Source: Bacillota bacterium
Lineage (GTDB): Bacteria; Bacillota; Clostridia; Lachnospirales; Lachnospiraceae
Assembly: GCA_023423045.1 (NCBI GenBank)
Contig: JAFAGA010000023.1
Span: forward strand, 25,822-89,821
Reading direction: 5' to 3'
Length of the DNA stretch: 64,000 nucleotides
The notes under the pieces are model-generated. The model saw nothing but the letters and a program-made list of their open reading frames with translations. It had not been told where the DNA came from and made no database searches. Of the stretch, positions 32,940 to 41,342 are shown piece by piece (the stretch's first letter is position 1; every line of letters starts with the position of its first letter). A program made the position numbers and the translations under genes.

Positions 32940-33884
32940 ATGATGTGGGAACAGAAAAGATATCATTCCCTGGATTATGAATTAAAAAGAATCTATGGAA
33001 GAAAAATATATAAGCTTTCCCTGAACGCAGGGATGACATGTCCCAACCGCGACGGTACCTTGGGCAGCCGGGGCTGTATCTTCTGCTCCGAGGGTGGTTC
33101 CGGGGATTTCGCTGCCATCTCCTGTTCCGATATCACAAGCCAGATCGAGAACGCCAAGCAGCAAGTGGCCCGTAAAATCTCCTCAGTGGAAGAAGCGCGC
33201 TATATTGCTTACTTTCAGGCCTATACCAATACCTACGCACCCGTGGAATATCTTCGCTCTATCTTCGGGGAAGCCATCCGGCACCCGGAGATTGTCCTAT
33301 TATCCATTGCAACCAGGCCGGATTGCATCGATGAGGAAATTCTCGCTCTGCTGACGGAGCTGGCACAAATCAAGCCGGTGTGGATTGAGCTTGGACTCCA
33401 GACAATTCACGAAGAAACAGCCTCCTTTATACGCCGCGGATATCCTCTCTCCGTATTCGAGGACTGTGTGAACCTCCTTCACGACTGCGGTATTCCGGTC
33501 ATTGTCCATACCATTCTGGGCTTGCCAAAGGAGTCAAAACATGATATGTTAAAAACCATAAAATATCTGTCGAAGCTTCCTATTCAGGGCCTGAAGCTGC
33601 AGCTGCTGCACATATTGAAGGGAACGGATCTTGGACAGCTTTACGAGGAAGGCGCCCTGGATGCTCCAATGTCGCTGGAGGAATATGTTGACATCGTCAT
33701 CTCCTGCATCGAACAGCTTCCGCCGGATATCGTTATCCACCGAATTACCGGAGACGGACCGGGAAAGCTATTGTTGTCCCCGGCTTGGAGCCGCAATAAG
33801 AAGTTAGTTATGAACCGGATACACAGCCGGATGAAGGAAAGGGACACCTATCAGGGAAAATATGCCCGGGTTCAATCACCGTAG
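32940..33884 (+). CDS. TIGR01212 family radical SAM protein (YhcC-like)
   Basis: An iron-sulfur radical-SAM protein, 314 aa, function unknown in the family. The cluster Cys are C34, C46 and C49 (CPNRDGTLGSRGCIFC), the spacing specific to TIGR01212 rather than the usual CxxxCxxC. Also visible are YFQAYTNTYAP, EIVLLSIATRPDCI, WIELGLQTIHE and the C-terminal HRITGDGPGKLLLSPAWSRNK. It begins 5 nt after the malic enzyme stop and uses an AAAGG site overlapping that stop, so the two are co-transcribed. Confidence 0.93.
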   Translation: MMWEQKRYHSLDYELKRIYGRKIYKLSLNAGMTCPNRDGTLGSRGCIFCSEGGSGDFAAISCSDITSQIENAKQQVARKISSVEEARYIAYFQAYTNTYAPVEYLRSIFGEAIRHPEIVLLSIATRPDCIDEEILALLTELAQIKPVWIELGLQTIHEETASFIRRGYPLSVFEDCVNLLHDCGIPVIVHTILGLPKESKHDMLKTIKYLSKLPIQGLKLQLLHILKGTDLGQLYEEGALDAPMSLEEYVDIVISCIEQLPPDIVIHRITGDGPGKLLLSPAWSRNKKLVMNRIHSRMKERDTYQGKYARVQSP

Positions 33885-33944
33885 TCGGCAGGATGCATCT
33901 TTTTTATAGATTACCCAATGATTATGAGAACAAGGAGGTCTACC

Positions 33945-34469
33945 ATGCAGTCTGATACCTTTATGCTATATAAGCTTATGATACTCTACATTCTCAGCAG
34001 AGTCAATTTTCCTCTGGCCAATGCCCAATTAACCGCATTTATTCTGGAGAAGGAATATACGAATTATTTCAACATTCAAAGAGCTATTTCTGAGTTAATT
34101 GATGACTCCTATATTGATACCAAAACCATCCGCAACAGCACCCTATACCGCATTACCGACAGCGGTATGGAGACCCTGCTTCTCTTTGACAATATGATTT
34201 CTTCCGGAATCAAGGAGGATATCGAAGCCTATCTCCTGGAGAACAAATACGAGCTTCAGGAAGAGGTCTCCACCCAGGCCGAATTCCATCAGGTCAAAAA
34301 GGGTGAGTACGCAGCGCATCTGAGTGTTGTGGAGCGGGAGGCACCCATTATTGATCTGACTCTTCTCGTTACAACGGAAGAAGAGGCTGCCCGCCTGTGC
34401 AACAACTGGAAGGAAAAAAGTTCCGATGTCTACGCCTACTTAATGTCCGTCTTATTGGAGCACAAATAA
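33945..34469 (+). CDS. DUF4364 family protein (winged-helix-like N-terminus)
   Basis: A 174-aa clostridial protein. Residues 1-80 (LYKLMILYILSRVNFPLANAQLTAFILEK, then YFNIQRAISELIDDSYIDT and TLYRITDSGMETLL) read as a winged-helix DNA-binding domain of the PadR/MarR kind, and the rest is a beta-rich domain. The start ATG at 33945 has AAGGAGG 6 nt upstream; an in-frame start at 33918 is unsupported. It lies 60 nt after the radical-SAM gene and probably ends the operon. Possible regulator; targets unknown. Confidence 0.85.
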   Translation: MQSDTFMLYKLMILYILSRVNFPLANAQLTAFILEKEYTNYFNIQRAISELIDDSYIDTKTIRNSTLYRITDSGMETLLLFDNMISSGIKEDIEAYLLENKYELQEEVSTQAEFHQVKKGEYAAHLSVVEREAPIIDLTLLVTTEEEAARLCNNWKEKSSDVYAYLMSVLLEHK

Positions 34470-34474
34470 TCCGC

Positions 34475-35107
34475 CTACGGAGTTTCTGTCTCTTCCCTGC
34501 TCTCTTCCCGATTCTCCTCCGGCGAAAAACAGATTTCCTCAATACAGGCCCAGATTTCCTCTCTGCCCTGCTTCGTCGTAGCAGAGAAAGGGAATATCTT
34601 TGTGCCCGGAACCGCCTGAAGACCCTCCTTAATGATTTTCACCTGTTTTTGTACCTGACTGCGGTTAATTTTATCAAGCTTTGTGGCTATAATCACCGGG
34701 TGGAACCCCTGGTATACAATCCAATCATACATGCTCTTATCATTTGCAGAAGGCTCATGCCGTATGTCAAGCAATAGAAACATCATTTTCAGCTGTTTCG
34801 AGGTTCTGAGATATTTCTCAATCATCTTACCCCATTTTTCCTTTGTCGTCCCAGGCACCTTGGCATAGCCGTATCCCGGAAGATCCACATAATAGAGTTC
34901 TTCATTAATATTATAGAAATTAATTGTCTGTGTCTTTCCCGGCTGTGAAGATGTTCTTGCCAATGATTTGCGGTTCATCAACGCATTAATCAGAGAAGAC
35001 TTGCCCACATTGGATTTCCCGGCAAATGCCACCTCCGGCTTATCATTCTCCGGAAGAACACTGGTAATCCCACATACGGTTTCCAGGTTTACACTCTTTA
35101 TAATCAT
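34475..35107 (-). CDS. ysxC: Ribosome biogenesis GTP-binding protein YsxC/EngB
   Basis: Essential GTPase for 50S subunit assembly, 210 aa. The G motifs are GKSNVGKSS (G1, residues 30-37), SQPGKTQTINFY (G2), DLPGYGYAKV (G3), TKLDK (G4) and FSATTKQG (G5). The C-terminus carries an acidic extension (EENREESREETETP). It converges with the DUF4364 gene, with 5 nt between the stops. In many clostridia lon lies between clpX and this gene; here only a 321-nt gap is present. Confidence 0.95.
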   Translation of the reverse strand: MIIKSVNLETVCGITSVLPENDKPEVAFAGKSNVGKSSLINALMNRKSLARTSSQPGKTQTINFYNINEELYYVDLPGYGYAKVPGTTKEKWGKMIEKYLRTSKQLKMMFLLLDIRHEPSANDKSMYDWIVYQGFHPVIIATKLDKINRSQVQKQVKIIKEGLQAVPGTKIFPFSATTKQGREEIWACIEEICFSPEENREESREETETP

Positions 35108-35428
35108 ATCCTACCTCCCTGCTGCTCTGCGGCAGCTACTCTCTCCCGTATATCTCATCTTACATCTATCTTATATCTTGCCTCACAACTTTATCCTGTA
35201 TGGTCTTACATGTGCACCTTATTCCAATATGCATTATTCCTGTTCACTCCATGTCCTGCCCACAAATTTGTGCAGGAGAAAAAGCTATAAAAAGAGGGGA
35301 GCCTGCATACTGTATTCTCCCATGGCTCAGAACCGTAACAGCCCCTCACACAGGTTGAAGTACAATTTACAATGCCCCCCTGTAATATGGCTTGCCTTAT
35401 CCTATACGGCAGGCCCGTCACTTCAGGT
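35108..35428. other. Gene-free gap between clpX and ysxC
   Basis: No convincing coding sequence is seen on either strand; the only longer reading frame (35206-35421, minus) lacks a ribosome site and protein-like composition. No clear terminator or repeat is present either. This is where lon stands in related genomes, but I see no lon remnant. Confidence 0.5.
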
Positions 35429-36724
35429 CTATGCTATTTCACCCTTGCTCTTTTTAGCACTCCGCTTTGCAATCGGCTTTCTTGCAACTACTTCTTCCGA
35501 AAGCACAATCTTCGGCTGCTCCGTTCCAAGGACTGCTTCCCGGGTTATGATGCATTTAACTGCCCTGGAGTCGGAAGGTATATCATACATGGTATCCATC
35601 ATTGCTTTTTCCATAATCGCACGCAGCCCTCTGGCACCGATCTTTCTCTTGAAGGACTGCTTCGCAATCTCCTCCAAGGCGCCTTCTTCGAATTCAAGCT
35701 CAACGCCGTCCAATTCAAACAGCTTCTTATATTGCTTTGTAATCGCATTCTTGGGTTCTGTGAGAATCCGGATCAGCGCTTTCTCATCCAGCATGTCAAG
35801 AGCCACCGTAACAGGCACGCGTCCGACAAACTCCGGAATCAAGCCAAATTTAATCAAATCCTGAGGCATTACCTGACGGAACAGCTCACCCACATTGGTC
35901 TTATCCTTTTCCGCAATGATTGCGTTAAAGCCGATGGATTTCTGTCCGGTACGCGACTCAATGATCTTCTCCAGCCCGTCAAAAGCTCCGCCGCAAATAA
36001 ATAAAATATTAGTAGTATCAATCTGAATAAATTCCTGATGGGGATGCTTTCTGCCTCCCTGGGGAGGAACCGAAGCCACAGTGCCTTCCAGTATCTTTAA
36101 TAAAGCCTGCTGTACGCCTTCTCCTGATACGTCCCTGGTAATTGAGGTATTCTCAGATTTCCTGGTAATCTTATCTATCTCATCAATATATATAATTCCA
36201 TATTCCGCCCGCTCGATATCAAAATCTGCAGCCTGTATAATCTTCAGCAGAATATTCTCCACATCCTCACCCACATAACCGGCTTCGGTTAATGCGGTCG
36301 CATCCGCGATGGCAAAGGGTACGTTTAACAATTTTGCCAGAGTCTGAGCAAGATATGTCTTACCGGAACCGGTGGGACCTATCATGAGAATATTGCTTTT
36401 CTGCAGCTCCACATCCAAATCCTTCTCTGCAAGCACTCTTTTGTAATGGTTATATACGGAAACCGCCAGCACCTTCTTGGCTTCATCCTGCCCTATCGCA
36501 TGCTGATCCAGAAATGCCTTGATCTCTGCAGGCTTTAATAAATTGATATCTGTATTGATTACCGGCTCACCCTCGAATTCCTCTTCGATAATCTCACTGC
36601 ATATTTCGATACACTCGTCACAAATATACACACCTGGTCCCGCAATGAGCTTTCGAACCTGATCCTGGGTTTTATTACAAAAGGAACATCTCAGCTGCTT
36701 TCTGTCATCTACCTTTCCTGCCAC
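35429..36724 (-). CDS. clpX: ATP-dependent protease ATP-binding subunit ClpX
   Basis: AAA+ unfoldase that feeds ClpP. The protein is 431 aa from a GTG start (36722-36724, AGAGGTG upstream), giving MAGKVDDRKQLRCSFCNK. The zinc-binding domain has CSFC and CDEC pairs, then Walker A GPTGSGKTYLAQ, Walker B IIYIDEID and sensor regions. The ClpP-docking IGF-type loop is replaced here by the sequence around TGQKSIGFNAIIAEK (IGF present). An upstream in-frame ATG at 36760 would add 12 residues, but homologues start at MAGK. It lies 51 nt after clpP. Confidence 0.96.
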   Translation of the reverse strand: MAGKVDDRKQLRCSFCNKTQDQVRKLIAGPGVYICDECIEICSEIIEEEFEGEPVINTDINLLKPAEIKAFLDQHAIGQDEAKKVLAVSVYNHYKRVLAEKDLDVELQKSNILMIGPTGSGKTYLAQTLAKLLNVPFAIADATALTEAGYVGEDVENILLKIIQAADFDIERAEYGIIYIDEIDKITRKSENTSITRDVSGEGVQQALLKILEGTVASVPPQGGRKHPHQEFIQIDTTNILFICGGAFDGLEKIIESRTGQKSIGFNAIIAEKDKTNVGELFRQVMPQDLIKFGLIPEFVGRVPVTVALDMLDEKALIRILTEPKNAITKQYKKLFELDGVELEFEEGALEEIAKQSFKRKIGARGLRAIMEKAMMDTMYDIPSDSRAVKCIITREAVLGTEQPKIVLSEEVVARKPIAKRSAKKSKGEIA

Positions 36725-36775
36725 TGCCTTATCACCTCTTCTCTCTGTCTGTAAAAGCATCCCGGTGATACAGGA

Positions 36776-37357
36776 TTATCTGCTTACAAAAATACCGTCG
36801 ATAATTCCGTATTCACGTGCTTCCTCAGCACTCATATAAAAATCTCGTTCTGTATCCACCTCAATGACTTCAAGGGGCTTGCCTGTATTCTTAGCAAGAA
36901 TTTCATTGAGCTTTCTTCTGGTTTTGATTATATTGTCCGCTACAATCTTGATGTCGCTTGCCTGGCCTCTTGCACCGCCGGAAGGCTGGTGTATCATCAC
37001 CTCCGCGTTAGGAAGAGCAAATCTCTTGCCCTTGGTTCCTCCTGCCAGCAGGAAAGCACCCATGCTCGCTGCCATACCGATGCAAATGGTTGAAACATCA
37101 CATTTGATGTAATTCATGGTATCATAAATTGCCATGCCTGCAGTTACCGATCCGCCGGGGCTGTTAATATAGAAGCTGATATCCTTGCCCGGATCCTCTG
37201 ACTCCAAAAATAACAGCTGAGCCACGATTAAACTGGCGGTAACATCCGTCACTTCTTCTCCGAGAAAAATAATTCTTTCTTTTAATAATCTGGAATAAAT
37301 ATCGTAGCTTCTCTCGCCACGGCTTGTTTGTTCAATGACATAAGGTACCAAACTCAT
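36776..37357 (-). CDS. clpP: ATP-dependent Clp protease proteolytic subunit
   Basis: Serine peptidase that forms the double-ring chamber working with ClpX. 193 aa from MSLVPYVIEQTSRGERSYDI. The catalytic triad is visible: S98 (GMAASMGAF), H123 (MIHQPSGG) and D172 (TERDFYMS). The start at 37357 has AGGAGG upstream; the in-frame ATG at 37381 precedes that site. Order tig-clpP-clpX is conserved in Firmicutes. Confidence 0.97.
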   Translation of the reverse strand: MSLVPYVIEQTSRGERSYDIYSRLLKERIIFLGEEVTDVTASLIVAQLLFLESEDPGKDISFYINSPGGSVTAGMAIYDTMNYIKCDVSTICIGMAASMGAFLLAGGTKGKRFALPNAEVMIHQPSGGARGQASDIKIVADNIIKTRRKLNEILAKNTGKPLEVIEVDTERDFYMSAEEAREYGIIDGIFVSR

Positions 37358-37402
37358 ACATTTATCCTCCTTTTCAAGCATTGCTGTATATTCTTCGGTT
37401 TT

Positions 37403-38689
37403 TTAGACTTCCTTCGCTTCAGCTACGATAAGATCAACTGCCTTCTGAACTGCGATATCCGCCTTAATCTGCTCTTTTTCCTTCTCGCCGATTAATTCTT
37501 TCAATTTATCTGCTTCCATCTGATACATGGATGCCATATTATTCAGCTCTTTCTCCATATCCTCCTCGGACACTTCGATCTGCTCCGCCTTGGCTACCGC
37601 TTCCAATACCAGTCTGCTCTGAATGCGCTTCAGCGCCTGGGGTCTTAAGCTTTCAATAAACTTCTTTGCATCCATCCCTGTAAACTGGAAATACTGCTCA
37701 AGGGAAAGCCCCTGATACTGTACTCTCTGAGCAAAGTCATCCGCCATCTGGTTTACCTGAGCATTGATCATCGGCTCGGGAATATCCATTGTGGCTCCCT
37801 CAATGATCTTATCCACTACTTCATTTTCCTTGGCTGTCTTTAAATCCTTCTCTTTATTTTCCTTAATTGTAGCCTTGATACTCTCTTTATATTCATCCAA
37901 GGTATCAAATTCTGATACATCCTGAGCAAAATCATCATCCAGCTCAGGAAGCTCCTTCACCTTGATTTCCTTCACCGTTACCTTAAATAATGCAGGCTTT
38001 CCTGCCAGTTCTGCCGCATGGTATTCCTCGGGGAAGGTAACATTTACTTCTGCCTCTTCGCCGGCCGCCTTACCAATCAGCTGTTCCTCAAAGGTATCAA
38101 TGAAAGAATGGGAACCGATGGTAAGTGAGTGGTTCTCCCCTTTTCCGCCTTCAAAAGGAACACCGTCAACAAATCCTTCATAATCAATTACAGCGATATC
38201 GCCATCCTGAACCGCTCTGTCCTCTACGGTGATGGTTCTGGAATTCTGCTCGCGCTCCTTGTTAATCTGTGCCATAATCTCATCTTCGGTTACTTCGGCT
38301 TCCTTCTTCTCCACCTCGATACCCTTATAGCTTCCCAGAGTAACCTCCGGCTTTACAGCTACTTCTGCGGTAAAGATAAAGGGCTGGCCCTTTTCAATCT
38401 GAACCACATCAATATCAGGTCTGGAGACGATCTCAAGGCCGCTTTCCTCTGCCGCCTTCTCATATGCCTCCGGAATCAACTCATTTGCTGCATCCTCATA
38501 GAAGATACTTGCGCCATACATTTTCTCGATAATAGAACGGGGAGCCTTACCCTTGCGGAAGCCCTGGACATTGATCTTGTTCTTATTCTTCTGGTAGGCT
38601 TTCTCCAGAGCAGCCTCAAAGTCCTTAGCTGAAGCTTCTATGGTAAGCTTTGCCATGTTCTTCTCTAAATTTTCAACCTGTAAACTCAT
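37403..38689 (-). CDS. tig: Trigger factor (ribosome-associated chaperone)
   Basis: Binds nascent chains at the ribosome exit and has prolyl isomerase activity. 428 aa from MSLQVENLEKNMAKLTIE. The N-terminal domain carries the ribosome-binding signature as GFRKGKAPRSIIEKMYG. The central FKBP-type domain (~160-245) includes AVIDYEGFVDGVPFEGGKGE, and a long helical C-domain follows. The ATG at 38689 has AGGAGG; the longer frame to 38737 lies upstream of it. First gene of tig-clpP-clpX. Confidence 0.96.
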   Translation of the reverse strand: MSLQVENLEKNMAKLTIEASAKDFEAALEKAYQKNKNKINVQGFRKGKAPRSIIEKMYGASIFYEDAANELIPEAYEKAAEESGLEIVSRPDIDVVQIEKGQPFIFTAEVAVKPEVTLGSYKGIEVEKKEAEVTEDEIMAQINKEREQNSRTITVEDRAVQDGDIAVIDYEGFVDGVPFEGGKGENHSLTIGSHSFIDTFEEQLIGKAAGEEAEVNVTFPEEYHAAELAGKPALFKVTVKEIKVKELPELDDDFAQDVSEFDTLDEYKESIKATIKENKEKDLKTAKENEVVDKIIEGATMDIPEPMINAQVNQMADDFAQRVQYQGLSLEQYFQFTGMDAKKFIESLRPQALKRIQSRLVLEAVAKAEQIEVSEEDMEKELNNMASMYQMEADKLKELIGEKEKEQIKADIAVQKAVDLIVAEAKEV

Positions 38690-38911
38690 TTTAAATCCTC
38701 CTAGTATTTTTACTTGCACGGCACTTTTCGACTGCACAGTGCTTTTTGCTTGTGCAGCGCTTTCTGCCTGTTATGTTCCTATTCTGTGTAAATCCACAAA
38801 AGTCCTTCACTCTTGCAGACAATTTGACATTAGTATATTATAACATACACGTTCTGTAAATACCATTTTTATTTTTTCTCATCAGGCCAAACTGTAACCT
38901 TATGCATTCTC

Positions 38912-40255
38912 TTACAGGATATGCCCTCGTTCCTTCATCACGGCAACCACTCTCTCCACCTGGGTGCAGCAGATTTCTTCCGAGGCCGCTTCCACCATAA
39001 CCCGGACCACCGGTTCCGTTCCGCTCTCACGGACCAAAATGCGCCCGTCACTGCCCAGTTCTTTTTCTACCTCAGCTGTTATTTCCATAACAGCCGCATC
39101 CTCTTTTACCGCTTTCTTGTCACGCACCTTGACATTCCTCATCAGCTGGGGAAATATCGTTATCTCCTTTAGCAGCTCGGACAGAGGGGCTTTACTCTCC
39201 AGCATAACCTCCATAATCTTCAGGGAGGTCAGCACACCGTCTCCGGTGGTTGCGTGCTTGCTGAAAATAATATGTCCTGATTGCTCTCCGCCAATGGAGT
39301 AGCCGTTTGCCATCATGTTTTCATAAACATATTTATCACCCACCGCCGTCTTTTCATAGCGGATGCCCTTATTATCCAATGCCTTATAGAGTCCCAGATT
39401 GGACATGATGGTAGTCACCACCGTATTCCCTTTCAGATCATTGCACTCCTTCATATACACTCCGCACAGGTACATGATTAAGTCACCATCAATGATATTC
39501 CCTTTTTCATCAACGGCCAGACAACGGTCCGCATCTCCGTCATACGCAAACCCTACATCCAATCCATTCTCCACCACATGCTTTTGCAGCTGTTCAATAT
39601 GAGTGGAGCCGCAGTTTTGATTAATATTCGTCCCGTCCGGTTCACTGTGGATCACATAGGTTTTGGCGCCCAGCGCGTCAAATACCCCTTTGGCAACCGT
39701 GGTTGCTGCGCCGTTGGCCAGATCCAGGCCGACCTTCTTACCGGAGAAAGATCTGGTAGCCAGGGATATCAAATAACCGATATAGCGGTTTCTTCCGATG
39801 GCATAATCCACCGTTCTTCCTATCTCCTCCCTGGTTGCAAAGGGAAGCTTATCCACTTCGCTGTCAATATAAGCTTCAATTAATTCTTCCACATCTGCTT
39901 CTAATTTATAACCATTGCCGTTAATTATCTTAATTCCGTTGTCATAGTATGGATTGTGGCTGGCAGATATCATAATGCCGCAATCAAAGCCCTCCGTGCG
40001 AACCACATAGGAAATACTGGGTGTCGGAGTAACATGAAGCAGATACACATCCGCACCGCTGGCAGTAAGCCCTGCCACCAGAGAATATTCAAACATATAG
40101 CTGCTCCTGCGCGTATCCTTTCCGATTACTATATTAGCTTTATGATCTTTTCCATAATAATTCCCTAAAAATCTTCCCACCTTGTATGCATGCATTACCG
40201 TCAAGCTGACATTTGCTTCCCCCCGGAAGCCATCTGTTCCAAAATATTTTCCCAT
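38912..40255 (-). CDS. glmM: Phosphoglucosamine mutase
   Basis: Converts glucosamine 6-phosphate to glucosamine 1-phosphate for UDP-GlcNAc and peptidoglycan. 447 aa from MGKYFGTDGFRGEAN. The catalytic phosphoserine is S99 in MISASHNPYYDNG. The metal loop is in FAYDGDADRCLAVDE, the sugar loop GGEQSGHI and the phosphate loop RESGTEPVVRVMVE. The start at 40255 is favoured by homologues; AAGGA lies 10 nt upstream. It stands apart from tig by 222 nt. Confidence 0.96.
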   Translation of the reverse strand: MGKYFGTDGFRGEANVSLTVMHAYKVGRFLGNYYGKDHKANIVIGKDTRRSSYMFEYSLVAGLTASGADVYLLHVTPTPSISYVVRTEGFDCGIMISASHNPYYDNGIKIINGNGYKLEADVEELIEAYIDSEVDKLPFATREEIGRTVDYAIGRNRYIGYLISLATRSFSGKKVGLDLANGAATTVAKGVFDALGAKTYVIHSEPDGTNINQNCGSTHIEQLQKHVVENGLDVGFAYDGDADRCLAVDEKGNIIDGDLIMYLCGVYMKECNDLKGNTVVTTIMSNLGLYKALDNKGIRYEKTAVGDKYVYENMMANGYSIGGEQSGHIIFSKHATTGDGVLTSLKIMEVMLESKAPLSELLKEITIFPQLMRNVKVRDKKAVKEDAAVMEITAEVEKELGSDGRILVRESGTEPVVRVMVEAASEEICCTQVERVVAVMKERGHIL

Positions 40256-40534
40256 CTGTCTCAAATCCTTTCCATAATAATAAGATGATCTAATCAATTT
40301 CTTCCTGTAATTATATATATAAATATATGCTTCTATGTAAGCATATGCCCTCTTTTAAGCATTGCTAAAGCCGCGGCAGGACATAATTCCACGGAGTGCG
40401 CTTCGCCTTCTCCATCCCAAAAAATGCAGCAGCCGGATAACCACGTTTATTTTAACACAATTGTCAGGCATTTGGAAACGAAAATTTTGATATCAGCAAG
40501 CTTATGCCGAGAACTTTCCTAATTATAAGAACAA

Positions 40535-40641
40535 AGAATGTGCCTTAGCACATTCTCGCGCCGAGCGCGGTCGGCCCAGCCGACATAATACCCTGCGCAT
40601 TTATGCGCATGCGTGCAGAGTGCGCATCCTGCCCGGAGGGC
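40535..40641. other. Cluster of GC-rich hairpins between glmM and the SASP gene
   Basis: In 107 nt: AGAATGTGC / GCACATTCT (40535-40556), GTCGGC / GCCGAC (40570-40584), TGCGCA / TGCGCA (40594-40609) and GCCC / GGGC (40631-40641). The stretch is markedly more GC-rich than its surroundings and shows CG-rich words. No coding sequence is seen in 40256-40748. Direction and function unknown. Confidence 0.55.
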
Positions 40642-40680
40642 TTTTTAATTCATAGGACGCAATTTCCTATGAATTAAAAA
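40642..40680. terminator. Perfect 16-bp inverted repeat downstream of the SASP terminator
   Basis: TTTTTAATTCATAGGA / TCCTATGAATTAAAAA around a 7-nt loop; symmetrical, so it can act in both directions. Confidence 0.7.
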
Positions 40681-40730
40681 AGCATCACCGGTTTAACCAG
40701 TGATGCGGCATAAACCGGTGATGCTTTTTT
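40675..40730. terminator. Terminator of the SASP gene with two mutually exclusive folds
   Basis: A 20-bp stem, AAAAAAGCATCACCGGTTTA with its complement (40676-40694 / 40711-40730), flanked by A- and T-runs. The loop holds a further copy CCAGTGATGC that can pair with GCATCACCGG instead, giving a shorter hairpin. Confidence 0.8.
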
Positions 40731-40748
40731 TATTCGATTAATTCATGA

Positions 40749-40970
40749 TTACTGTTGGCCACCGGACATCTGCTGTTCCTGCTGTCTGATCATACGTTTA
40801 ACCATTTCTCCACCTACAGAACCATTTTGCTTGCTTGTTAAATCGCCGTTGTAGCCCTGCTTTAACGGAACACCGATTTCGTTAGCAATTTCCATTTTGA
40901 AACGATTAAGAGCTTCTCTTGCCTGAGGAACCTCTGCTCTGTTTGATCCACTGTTGTTATTACTTGCCAT
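40749..40970 (-). CDS. Small acid-soluble spore protein, alpha/beta type
   Basis: DNA-binding protein of the spore core that protects DNA from UV and is digested at germination. 73 aa from MASNNNSGSNRAEVPQAREA. It has the conserved FKMEIANEIGV, where the germination protease cuts, and SVGGEMVKRMIRQQEQ near the C-terminus. The ATG at 40970 has GGAGGTG upstream; the frame continuing to 40988 is not used. Its presence shows that the organism sporulates. Expression is expected from the forespore sigma G; I could not assign the promoter. Confidence 0.95.
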   Translation of the reverse strand: MASNNNSGSNRAEVPQAREALNRFKMEIANEIGVPLKQGYNGDLTSKQNGSVGGEMVKRMIRQQEQQMSGGQQ

Positions 40971-41017
40971 ATTAAATTTCACCTCCATTTTTTTATTATC
41001 AAAGCAACCAAGTACAA

Positions 41018-41029
41018 AATCAGCTGATT
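41018..41029. other. 12-bp palindrome in the SASP leader
   Basis: AATCAGCTGATT is self-complementary, and beside it GTAGG / CCTAC (41030-41050 region) can form a hairpin. It lies about 50 nt upstream of the SASP start. Role unknown. The rest of 40971-41260 shows no gene. Confidence 0.3.
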
Positions 41030-41260
41030 GTAGGTTCAGCGGCTCCTACATTTAAGTATTGTCACCGCACGTGATTTCGTTTTGTATTGCCTGTAATCAT
41101 ATTGTTAACAGATTAGAAAATTTTATTATGGTAATTATTGTTTGTTTTTCCATGGATTATCTTGTCTAAATTTATATTGGTAAACATACCCCGTTAGCGG
41201 GATGAACCATGCCGCAAGTGCTTTTCACCCTTCTGATAGTGCTGATTGAACTTTCTCTGC

Positions 41261-41289
41261 TTTACTTGATGAGGTCTTTGCGTTATACT
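41261..41289 (+). promoter_or_regulatory. Promoter of ddl-murF
   Basis: Plus strand TTTACT (41261-41266) and TATACT (41284-41289), 17-bp spacer, about 53 nt before the ddl start. Confidence 0.5.
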
Positions 41290-41342
41290 AATTTGGAAAA
41301 GATGGCATATTGGCAGTATTTTGCCAGAATGGAGGATTATCT

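Noticed and set aside
35206..35421. 71-aa minus-strand frame in the clpX-ysxC gap
   Set aside because: No ribosome site, odd composition, no resemblance to Lon or any known protein.
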